49,641 bases of DNA, from assembly GCA_040880285.1 (NCBI GenBank), contig JBBDIT010000004.1, positions 1 through 49,641 on the forward strand, in the 5' to 3' direction. How positions within the stretch are numbered: the stretch's first letter is position 1; every line of letters begins with the position of its first letter. Source of the DNA: JANQJA01 sp040880285 (GTDB taxonomy: Bacteria; Pseudomonadota; Gammaproteobacteria; Pseudomonadales; Azotimanducaceae). Shown one piece after another: positions 43,086-49,641 of the stretch. Under the pieces are notes generated by a model. It was not told where the DNA came from, ran no database searches, and worked only from the letters and a program-made list of their open reading frames with translations. A program made the translations under genes and the position numbers.

Positions 43086-43651
43086 AGCATATCTCCAATT
43101 TCGGCGACTCCCACAAGTTGTAGTGAAAGACGGTCCTTCAGATGTTTGCGAACCCTGAACAATATACTCTTGATGGTCCCTGACGGTTTTTCCATGATAC
43201 CTGCGATTTCGTCTATGCCACACTCCTGAAGGTGATAGAGGCCGACGATAGCCCGCTCCTCCACATCCAGCCTGGCAATCTCTCGCGAAAGTAGTCTGGA
43301 AAGTTCTTCCCCTTCACCAACTGCCTCTGGGCCGCGCCCTTCATCCGGATGCTCCTCAAATTTGTCAAATTGCGGGCGTTTTTTTCGAGCCGAGCTAATT
43401 GCTGTCCTATAGGCAATACTGTAGAGCCAGGTAGAAAATTTTGAATCCGACTTGAATTGATGGAGATTCATAAAAACCTTGATAAATACATCCTGGCATA
43501 CTTCCTCCCGATCCTCGGGCGAAGGCACCAGACGCCAGATAAATCGTGCAACAGCATCCTGATACCTTAGGATCAGTCGCTCAAAGGCGCGCTGGTCACC
43601 ACCGGTGACCGCCTTGATCAGCTCCGCATCAGAGTACTCTTGCATATTCAT
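43082..43651 (-). CDS. ECF-type RNA polymerase sigma factor (RpoE-like)
   Basis: This protein of about 189 residues has sigma region 2 (FERLILRYQDAVARFIWRLV, then CQDVFIKVFMNLHQF and FSTWLYSIAYRTAIS, the -10 recognition part) and region 4 (RLDVEERAIVGLYHLQECGI, then MEKPSGTIKSILFRVRKHL, the -35 helix-turn-helix). It belongs to the extracytoplasmic function group. Starts at 43681, 43651 (MNMQEYSDAEL) and 43645 are possible and none has a clear ribosome site. It is followed with an ATGA overlap by a membrane protein that is a good anti-sigma candidate. An ECF-type promoter lies just upstream, pointing the other way. Confidence 0.9.
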   Translation of the reverse strand: MNMQEYSDAELIKAVTGGDQRAFERLILRYQDAVARFIWRLVPSPEDREEVCQDVFIKVFMNLHQFKSDSKFSTWLYSIAYRTAISSARKKRPQFDKFEEHPDEGRGPEAVGEGEELSRLLSREIARLDVEERAIVGLYHLQECGIDEIAGIMEKPSGTIKSILFRVRKHLKDRLSLQLVGVAEIGDML

Positions 43652-43702
43652 GAGACGCGCTCTGCTGGTCTCCGGTTGCATAAAATTGACAGCTAATCAT
43701 TC

Positions 43703-43731
43703 TGCAACCAGCGTCAGGGAAGTTGCGTCAT
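43703..43731 (+). promoter_or_regulatory. Putative ECF sigma promoter for the small membrane protein gene
   Basis: TGCAACC (43703-43709) and CGTCAT (43726-43731) are 16 bp apart. This is the AAC ... CGT layout common to ECF -35 and -10 elements. The expected transcript start is about 26 bases before ATG 43764. The divergent sigma gene is the obvious candidate to read it. Confidence 0.5.
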
Positions 43732-43763
43732 ATACCACAATTCAACCATTACAGGGAAAAGCC

Positions 43764-44096
43764 ATGGAAGAAATACTGGCACTATGCATCCCCATCGTGT
43801 TTGTCATTACCGTCGGGCTTATAACACGCTGGATTTCCAATAATCGGGTAAGGCGGGAACTCATCAACGCCAATGCCTCTCCGGAGCTGGCAGCCACGCT
43901 GTTAGGCTCTCCAGAGGAAAATCCGGATACCAGCCTCAAGTGGGGCATGGTGTTCATTGCCATCGGCCTTGCCTTGTTTGGCAACCAGATGTTCAATCTG
44001 AATGCAGATGACCCCATAGCATTCGGCCTGGCATTCTTATTTGGAGGCATCGCCCTGCTGCTGTTCTACCTGATCAAATCCCGAAAGGACGCTTGA
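43764..44096 (+). CDS. Small two- or three-span membrane protein next to the ECF sigma factor
   Basis: This 110-residue protein starts MEEILALCIPIVFVITVGLI (span 1), has a soluble stretch (RRELINANASPELAATLL) and ends with two close hydrophobic segments (WGMVFIAIGLALFGNQMF and FGLAFLFGGIALLLFYLI) before KSRKDA. AGGGA seven bases upstream supports this start over the longer frame from 43605. Similar small proteins often lie beside ECF sigma factors. The ECF-like promoter upstream suggests it is a direct target of that sigma factor. I do not assign a function. Confidence 0.75.
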   Translation: MEEILALCIPIVFVITVGLITRWISNNRVRRELINANASPELAATLLGSPEENPDTSLKWGMVFIAIGLALFGNQMFNLNADDPIAFGLAFLFGGIALLLFYLIKSRKDA

Positions 44097-44235
44097 CCGG
44101 CTATACTCACCATAAGGCCGTAAGGTCTTGTGGTAATTCTGTCTCGCATGGCCGGCGCCCTGGCGCTGGCAGTGCTTGCGCAAACCGGGCTTTGGAATTA
44201 GAGTGCCGGGCTCGAATATCAGGGACCATGCACCC

Positions 44236-45138
44236 TTGTTTGAAAAGCAAACCTTACACGGTGCCTACTTCGCTACAGCTGCCTATGTTTTTTGGGGATT
44301 CGCACCAATCTACTTCAAATGGGTAGGTCACGTGGATGCGCTGGAAATAGTTGCCCAACGCGTTATCTGGTCGGTATTCCTGCTGCTGGCGATACTTTTA
44401 TACCTCGGCCGGCTGGATGCGCTCAGGCTTCCCGAAAACAACTGGTGGAAGATCATCCTTACCGCATTGCTGCTCACCTGCAACTGGTTGCTGTTCATCT
44501 ACGCTGTCGTCAACAACAATATTGTCGAGACAAGCCTTGGCTACTTTATTAATCCACTCGTCAGCGTCTTCCTCGGCATGATCTTTCTAAAGGAAAGGCT
44601 AAGACCCTTGCAATGGATCGCGATCCTGATCGCCGCTGCCGGCATCCTGTTCCAGCTATTCTATTACGCCAGGGTGCCCTTTATTGCGCTCGCACTGGCG
44701 TTCAGCTTCGGCTTCTACGGGCTCATACGCAAAAACCTGAACCTGCATTCCGTGGGAGGATTGGCCATTGAGACCCTCATTATGGCGCCGGTCGCACTGA
44801 CCTACCTATTCTGGTTACAGCGTACCGATCAGTTGGCATTTGCACACATCGACCTCCGCACAGATCTGCTGCTGGTAATGGCCGGCTTTGTCACATCCTT
44901 TCCGCTGCTTTGTTTTGCTGCAGCCGTGACGCGGCTGTCACTTACCGCCGCAGGCATGTTCCAGTACATTGCGCCAAGCCTTTCGCTTGGCGTAGCGGTT
45001 CTTCTGTATAATGAACCTTTCGGTGTCGACCGAATTGTGACGTTTACCTGCATCTGGATCGCGCTTGCCATCTTTACCACAGAGACGTTTTACTTTCACA
45101 GGAAACTGGGGCGTCGACTCAATCAACCAACCATCTGA
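44236..45138 (+). CDS. rarD: RarD-type EamA transporter
   Basis: This 300-residue protein has about ten membrane spans and the RarD pattern AAYVFWGFAPIYFKWVG, EIVAQRVIWSVFLLLAI and NIVETSLGYFINPLVSVFLG. RarD proteins were named from chloramphenicol sensitivity; the natural substrate is unsettled. The frame opens further upstream at TTG 44176. TTG at 44236 gives MFEKQTLHGAY, which matches the family N-terminal length, and AGGGA lies ten bases before it. It is downstream of the small membrane protein with about 140 bp between and so may be transcribed alone. Confidence 0.87.
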   Translation: MFEKQTLHGAYFATAAYVFWGFAPIYFKWVGHVDALEIVAQRVIWSVFLLLAILLYLGRLDALRLPENNWWKIILTALLLTCNWLLFIYAVVNNNIVETSLGYFINPLVSVFLGMIFLKERLRPLQWIAILIAAAGILFQLFYYARVPFIALALAFSFGFYGLIRKNLNLHSVGGLAIETLIMAPVALTYLFWLQRTDQLAFAHIDLRTDLLLVMAGFVTSFPLLCFAAAVTRLSLTAAGMFQYIAPSLSLGVAVLLYNEPFGVDRIVTFTCIWIALAIFTTETFYFHRKLGRRLNQPTI

Positions 45139-45182
45139 CAACTTGAACCAACCTTACAGTGAAAAAAATGTAGTGAAAAATA

Positions 45183-45998
45183 ATGACTCAATTTGACCAG
45201 GACATTGGCTTGAATCGAACCGGAACAGGCAGTTTTGACGCGGTTATCAGCGACACCTGGAATGTGCATATCGGTCCCAATGGCGGCTACATTGCCGCCC
45301 TCATATTAAACGGAATCAAACGGGAGCTTGGTGATAAGGGCTCGCAGACGCGCTCGATCACATACCACTTCCTGTCCGCTTCCAAGCCAGGCCCGGCGAA
45401 ACTTGGTGTCACCGTCGAAAAATTCGGACGCACCCTGTCTACTGCCACTGCAAAATTGATGCAGGGCGATCGCACGATTGCGCTCGCTATCGCCACTTTT
45501 GGTGAAGCACGCCCTTTCTTTGAGTTTCGTGACTTCAATGCCCCGATCATCAAACCACCAGAGGCCATCACCAGCGCCGAAAGAATGGGCCCTGGCATGC
45601 AAGGCCATGTGCCGTTTCGAGATCACTACGACCAGCGCCTCGCGATCGGTCCGACGCCACCTTCAACCACCGACAAGGGTCAGGTAGGTGGATGGACTCG
45701 ATTTGAGGAACACCGCACCTTCGATGACCTCGCAATTGTGGCGATATCAGACAGCTGGTTCCCGAGCATGATGGCAAAAAACCTGCCCGAACGACTGCAT
45801 GCTCCGACGGTCGATCACTCTGTTCACTTTATGACATCGCTACCTTATAAGGGTATGTCCATCAGCGACTTTGTACTGGTGGAATTCAAAACCGAAGTTG
45901 CCAGCGAAGGTTATCTTATCGAAGACGGCTGCATGTGGGCGCCTGACGGCACACTTCTGGCCCGTTCACGCCAACTCGCCATCATGATGAAGGACTAA
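45183..45998 (+). CDS. Acyl-CoA thioesterase, double hotdog (TesB-like) family
   Basis: This 271-residue protein has the layout of two hotdog domains. The first (WNVHIGPNGGYIAALILNGI, then ITYHFLSASKPGP and EKFGRTLSTATAKLMQGDR) carries the helix and the motif that bind acyl-CoA in mycobacterial and proteobacterial TesB-like enzymes. The second ends HAPTVDHSVHFMTSLPYKG and GCMWAPDGTLLARSRQLAIM. It should release free fatty acids from acyl-CoA. It lies about 45 bp downstream of rarD. Confidence 0.87.
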   Translation: MTQFDQDIGLNRTGTGSFDAVISDTWNVHIGPNGGYIAALILNGIKRELGDKGSQTRSITYHFLSASKPGPAKLGVTVEKFGRTLSTATAKLMQGDRTIALAIATFGEARPFFEFRDFNAPIIKPPEAITSAERMGPGMQGHVPFRDHYDQRLAIGPTPPSTTDKGQVGGWTRFEEHRTFDDLAIVAISDSWFPSMMAKNLPERLHAPTVDHSVHFMTSLPYKGMSISDFVLVEFKTEVASEGYLIEDGCMWAPDGTLLARSRQLAIMMKD

Positions 45999-46123
45999 TC
46001 GCATCAATTCATCGTGAAACACGTTGAGTCCCATGCCGTGGCCCCGCACTATTGACCTGAGTCATTTCAAACACTTACTTTCTTATGCAGAATTCTTATG
46101 AACAAACTGACGAGACCTGACTC

Positions 46124-47635
46124 ATGAATGACCCTGTAGCCCCAGAACACTTTGACGTGCTGATTGTCGGTGCCGGAATCTCTGGAGTGGGTGCTGGTTA
46201 TCACCTCCTCGACCAGTGTCCGGATAAGTCCTTCGTCATTCTGGAGGGACTCGACAGCTTCGGTGGTACCTGGTGGATGCATCGTTACCCAGGTATCCGG
46301 TCCGACAGCGACCTTTATACTTTCGGCTATCGCTTCAAGCCCTGGACCGGTGCACCCATCGCGAGCGCAGAAGAGATCCTGAAATACATGGGTGAGGTCA
46401 TCGAGGAAAATCATCTGGATGAACACATTCGTTACAATCACTGGATAACCGACGCCAGATGGTCGAGCCAGGACCAGCAATGGACAATCGAGGGTCAACG
46501 CAAGGATACGGCGGAGCCGATCCGCTTTACCGCCAATTTCCTGTGGATGTGCCAGGGCTACTACCAACATTCACAGGGCTATACCCCCGAATGGAAAGGT
46601 ATGGCGGACTACGAGGGCACTATTGTGCACCCGCAGACCTGGCCTGAGGATCTTGACTACAAGGACAAGAACGTCCTGGTCATCGGCTCCGGTGCAACTA
46701 CCGCCACGGTCGTGCCAGCCATTGCTGACGATTGCAAGCACGTCACTGTCCTGCAGCGGTCGCCCACCTACTTTATTCCCGGACGCAATGCGAACCTGAT
46801 GGCAGATCACCTGCGAGAACTTGGGATTGATGAAGCCTGGATTCATGAGATTGTCAGGCGCGAAATACTGTTCTTGCAGCAACAGTTCACCCAACGAGCG
46901 CGTGACGAGCCCGAAGCGGTCAAGGAAGAATTGCTGGCAGGGGTAAAGCAATACCTGCCAGAAGACTACAACATCGACACGCACTTCACGCCGGGCTATC
47001 GGCCCTGGCAGCAACGCATCGCCTTCGTGCCGGATGGTGACATTTTCAAGGGTATCGCTGCCGGTAAGGCAAGCATGGTCACCGACGAAATCGATCGGTT
47101 CACGAAAACGGGAGTCCTATTAAAGTCAGGCGATACGATCAATGCAGATGTTGTCATCACCGCTACTGGTTTCAACCTTTGCGTGCTGGGCGACATCAAG
47201 TTTACAGTGGATAATGAACCCGTTGACTTTGCCGACACCGTCACTTATCGCGGCATGATGTTTACCGGCGTGCCCAACATGGTATGGATATTCGGCTACT
47301 TCCGTGCCAGTTGGACTCTTCGGGTCGATCTCGTCAGTGACTTTGTTTGCCGCCTGCTGAATCATATGAAAGAACATGGCTATAGCTCAGTGACGCCGGT
47401 TCTCGCTGCAGACGAGGAATCAATGCCAAAGTTATCCTGGATGGATCCCGATAACTTCAACCCGAACTACCTGATGCGGTCAATGGACAAGATGCCAAAG
47501 CGCCTCGACAAACCGGAATGGCAGCATACGCAGGATTATTGGCGTGAAAAGGACGAATTGCCAGGAATCGATCTTGAAGACCCGGTGTTTGAATATCACC
47601 AGGATCAGAGTCAGCCGGTAAAACTGAAGGCCTAG
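46124..47635 (+). CDS. Flavin monooxygenase, Baeyer-Villiger type
   Basis: This 503-residue protein has an N-terminal FAD-binding GAGISGVGAGYHL (about 17-29), an NADPH-binding GSGATTATVVP near 190, and the fingerprint YEGTIVHPQTWP near 165, which fits the FxGxxxHxxxW[PD] pattern of type I Baeyer-Villiger monooxygenases apart from Tyr for Phe. Such enzymes insert oxygen next to a ketone or oxidise soft nucleophiles with NADPH and O2. The ketone is not known. Its stop overlaps the convergent GPH transporter by four bases. The 125-bp leader holds no feature I can name. Confidence 0.9.
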   Translation: MNDPVAPEHFDVLIVGAGISGVGAGYHLLDQCPDKSFVILEGLDSFGGTWWMHRYPGIRSDSDLYTFGYRFKPWTGAPIASAEEILKYMGEVIEENHLDEHIRYNHWITDARWSSQDQQWTIEGQRKDTAEPIRFTANFLWMCQGYYQHSQGYTPEWKGMADYEGTIVHPQTWPEDLDYKDKNVLVIGSGATTATVVPAIADDCKHVTVLQRSPTYFIPGRNANLMADHLRELGIDEAWIHEIVRREILFLQQQFTQRARDEPEAVKEELLAGVKQYLPEDYNIDTHFTPGYRPWQQRIAFVPDGDIFKGIAAGKASMVTDEIDRFTKTGVLLKSGDTINADVVITATGFNLCVLGDIKFTVDNEPVDFADTVTYRGMMFTGVPNMVWIFGYFRASWTLRVDLVSDFVCRLLNHMKEHGYSSVTPVLAADEESMPKLSWMDPDNFNPNYLMRSMDKMPKRLDKPEWQHTQDYWREKDELPGIDLEDPVFEYHQDQSQPVKLKA

Positions 47636-49044
47636 TTGCCGCCTCTTGCCCTGCTATCGAGTTCCCGCCGCATTACCTCGTAGGTCGCTTCGTCCAGCGT
47701 GAATTTTGAGAACATATAGGTGCCGATGGTATAGCACACCAGCGGAAACAGCCCATACAGCGTGACCATCGCGATTTGTACTGTCATCGTTTGCGCTGCG
47801 TTAGGGACGAATCCCGAAAACTGCAAGACATAGCCGGTAATAAAAATCATCACACCAGTCGCGCTCTTGTGCACGAAATTAAAAGCGGCGAAATAGGAGC
47901 CTTCTTTACGCTCCCCTGTTACATATTCATCATAGTCAATGATGTCACTCTGGATCGACGGTGCTATGGTTCCACCACATCCAGCCGCAAGTCCGGCAAA
48001 TACGGCCAAAAAGAAAATAGTCGGCACCTTCGCATCCGGGGCGAGGAATGGCAACGAGAACATGGCACCAAACGATAACCCAGTTAGCATCATCGAGAAC
48101 ATCCACATGCGTATTTTTCCGAATCGCCTGGACAGGGGAATCCACAATGGCACAGAGAACGTGGACGGAATCATATAACTCAAAATAATAAAGACGGCGA
48201 GTTCCGGCCTGCCGACTACATACTGCGCAATATACAACGTCAGGATGCCAATGACTGCGCTTCCAATGTGCTCAATAAACGATACCACCAGGACGAGCCT
48301 GGCATGTAGGTTCTGCCACACATCCTTAAAGGCGCTGAACGGGTTTTCGTTGACTCGCCCCTGGAAATCCGACCGCTCACGCAACTTGTAGACGGCATAC
48401 ACAATGAGTCCCACAGTCACGAGCGCGGCGGCGCCGCTCAACTGGAATGCCGTCAGGCGTACTGCCGCTTCACCTTCCCCTTCAGCATTGATGAGCGCGT
48501 ACATGCTTACCAGGGCCAATATGGATCCGAGCGTGAATGCCGCATGCCGCAGGCCATAAAGGCGGCTTCGTTCATGATAACTCGGCGTTAACTCGGCACC
48601 CAGGGACATATGGGGAACGATGAATATCGTTGCCGCCGTGTAAAACCCGATAACCCCCACCGCCATCCAGGCAATCAGCGCCCCATCCTGCAATGCATCA
48701 GGAGGGGAAAAGACCCATACAAACATGACGCCCAGCGGCAGCGTACTGGCCAGGAGCCACGACCGGCGCCTACCGAGGCGCGTCTTGCTTCTGTCGCTCA
48801 GGTAACCGACCAGGGGATCAGATACTGCATCCCAGACTCGCGACAAGCCAAAAATCGTGCCCATAACGGCTGGTGCAATCAGCAGCACATCGGTAGAGAA
48901 TTTCATGATATAGAGGCCAAGCAACAGATACATATAGCCAGCGCCTACACCGGGTGCGCCATAGGCGAAAATTACGCTCCATTTGAGCCGATCATTGCTG
49001 GCCACGGAAGTGGCGGCGGCTTCACTGGCGGTCAATTCCGTCAT
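47632..49044 (-). CDS. GPH-family (MFS) sugar/solute:cation symporter
   Basis: This 470-residue, twelve-span protein has the GPH signature region DAVSDPLVGYLSDRSKTRLG followed by RRRSWLLAS, MSLGAELTPSYHERSRLYGLR, and a central break before the second half (GKIRMWMFSMMLTG). A late DYDEYVTGERKEGSYF element is also present. Members import glycosides, uronates and some other organic acids with sodium or protons. The substrate is not readable. The start MTELTASEAA has no clear ribosome site. It converges on the Baeyer-Villiger monooxygenase gene. The 231-bp stretch 49045-49275 shows no gene or clear promoter. Confidence 0.88.
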   Translation of the reverse strand: MTELTASEAAATSVASNDRLKWSVIFAYGAPGVGAGYMYLLLGLYIMKFSTDVLLIAPAVMGTIFGLSRVWDAVSDPLVGYLSDRSKTRLGRRRSWLLASTLPLGVMFVWVFSPPDALQDGALIAWMAVGVIGFYTAATIFIVPHMSLGAELTPSYHERSRLYGLRHAAFTLGSILALVSMYALINAEGEGEAAVRLTAFQLSGAAALVTVGLIVYAVYKLRERSDFQGRVNENPFSAFKDVWQNLHARLVLVVSFIEHIGSAVIGILTLYIAQYVVGRPELAVFIILSYMIPSTFSVPLWIPLSRRFGKIRMWMFSMMLTGLSFGAMFSLPFLAPDAKVPTIFFLAVFAGLAAGCGGTIAPSIQSDIIDYDEYVTGERKEGSYFAAFNFVHKSATGVMIFITGYVLQFSGFVPNAAQTMTVQIAMVTLYGLFPLVCYTIGTYMFSKFTLDEATYEVMRRELDSRARGGN

Positions 49045-49275
49045 GCCTACCTCTTACATCTCTACCACAGCAATATATCGCGTCTTCCGCGCCAAGACTA
49101 GCAAAGCCCCGACAGCCAGATATCCGGACCCGAAACTGGATATGGCAGCTCATTCCCAGTACATTTGAGGAAATAGCAGGATCGAGCCGGGTCGACGCCC
49201 CTGAAACTCATCTATCTAACAACATTACTATGTCTGCGGAATTGTTTATACGTTTCACGAAGAGGCTATCGCACC

Positions 49276-49518
49276 ATGACTGACTTGTTTGCGTTGCCAG
49301 AGGGTGTCATCCAGAACAGAAATGACGGCATCAAGTCGATTGACCGAATCAATCATGAGCTTTCGGAACTGGATAATAATATTGTGTTTTATCAGGCCTT
49401 CTCAAACGTCATTGTCTCGCATACCAGCAGCAAACGTCGTGGCGGCCGAACCGTTCGACCAAAAACTGCACGGGGTAACTTTGCTCATGCGGCCTGTGAC
49501 TCCGAGGCTCAATTGTAG
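49276..49518 (+). CDS. Possible small hypothetical ORF (80 aa)
   Basis: An ATG with AGAGG ten bases upstream opens an 80-residue frame beginning MTDLFALPEGVIQNRNDGIK. The first half looks protein-like and the second half (KRRGGRTVRPKTARGN) is basic and low-order. No family, signal or span is visible. It could be a real small gene, a fragment or chance. Confidence 0.25.
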   Translation: MTDLFALPEGVIQNRNDGIKSIDRINHELSELDNNIVFYQAFSNVIVSHTSSKRRGGRTVRPKTARGNFAHAACDSEAQL

Positions 49519-49585
49519 TGGTCCACGACAGCGCGGCTCAAGCTCTTGATTTAGCATTAAAAAGAGTACCCTGTCATTATCACTG

Positions 49586-49599
49586 GCCTGAATTCAGGC
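49586..49599. terminator. Perfect palindrome, possible weak terminator
   Basis: GCCTGAATTCAGGC is a perfect 14-bp palindrome (5-bp stem over AATT) followed by TGATTTTA. The T-run is short, so this is a weak terminator at best and could also be a chance palindrome or protein site. Confidence 0.3.
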
Positions 49600-49641
49600 T
49601 GATTTTATAATCTGCTGGAATTTAGCTATCCTTAGCGCCGT

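Overview
The window looks like a piece of a metagenome-assembled or draft genome of a heterotrophic gammaproteobacterium, possibly marine. The class is inferred from the gene set (RarD, YbjQ, Pcm, ChbG/YdjC, a DUF47-Pit pair, a CoA-pyrophosphatase-type Nudix protein). I cannot support a lower rank. Genes are tightly packed, with many 1-4 bp start/stop overlaps and several overlapping convergent 3' ends. I saw no tRNA, rRNA, CRISPR array or insertion sequence. Three runs of exactly 100 N (14129-14228, 18237-18336, 42880-42979) are scaffolding placeholders. The third is flanked by a perfect 55-bp duplication that is almost certainly an unmerged contig-end overlap.

Left part (1-13.3 kb), general metabolism: a Nudix hydrolase, a D-aminoacylase-type amidohydrolase, a phosphate-uptake pair (DUF47 protein and Pit transporter) followed by a type-B carboxylesterase and an SDR, a MerC-like membrane protein with a Zur-box-like site, a thiolase/ChbG/Nudix operon, a luciferase-like oxidoreductase and an M48 peptidase.

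Central part (13.5-30.6 kb), the unusual region. Two tandem exported TPR proteins with TonB-like C-termini and a pair of lipoproteins on the other strand precede a nine-gene, same-strand, nearly gapless operon (17855-29200). It encodes two lipoproteins, a membrane-bound pseudokinase with periplasmic TPRs, a membrane-anchored protein with PEGA-like repeats and a cysteine-less FGE-like domain, a small exported protein, a MotA/TolQ/ExbB-type channel, a degenerate Hsp70-like/FHA-like protein, and two paralogous single-span VWA proteins. Both VWA proteins begin with a transmembrane segment carrying SLSFLDxxSCGFGAxIL. I infer a proton-driven cell-envelope machine in which the VWA pair replaces MotB/ExbD/TolR. 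The domain mix matches no named system I know. A DUF4139 protein and an acyl-CoA ligase lie convergent to it.

Right part (32-49.6 kb): a hybrid sensor histidine kinase; a five-gene redox operon (ferric-reductase-like flavoprotein, cytochrome b5-like protein, 2Fe-2S subunit, molybdopterin subunit, VOC protein); a methyltransferase; a Pcm-type methyltransferase with an apparent signal peptide; YbjQ; an ECF sigma factor with a putative membrane anti-sigma partner (restored by closing the third gap) and a PLAT-like protein; a divergent small membrane protein preceded by an ECF-type promoter; RarD; an acyl-CoA thioesterase; a Baeyer-Villiger-type flavin monooxygenase; and a GPH-family symporter. 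Acyl-CoA ligase, thiolase, thioesterase, monooxygenase and molybdenum hydroxylase genes suggest a catabolic lifestyle on lipid-like or aromatic/heterocyclic compounds. That reading is inference.
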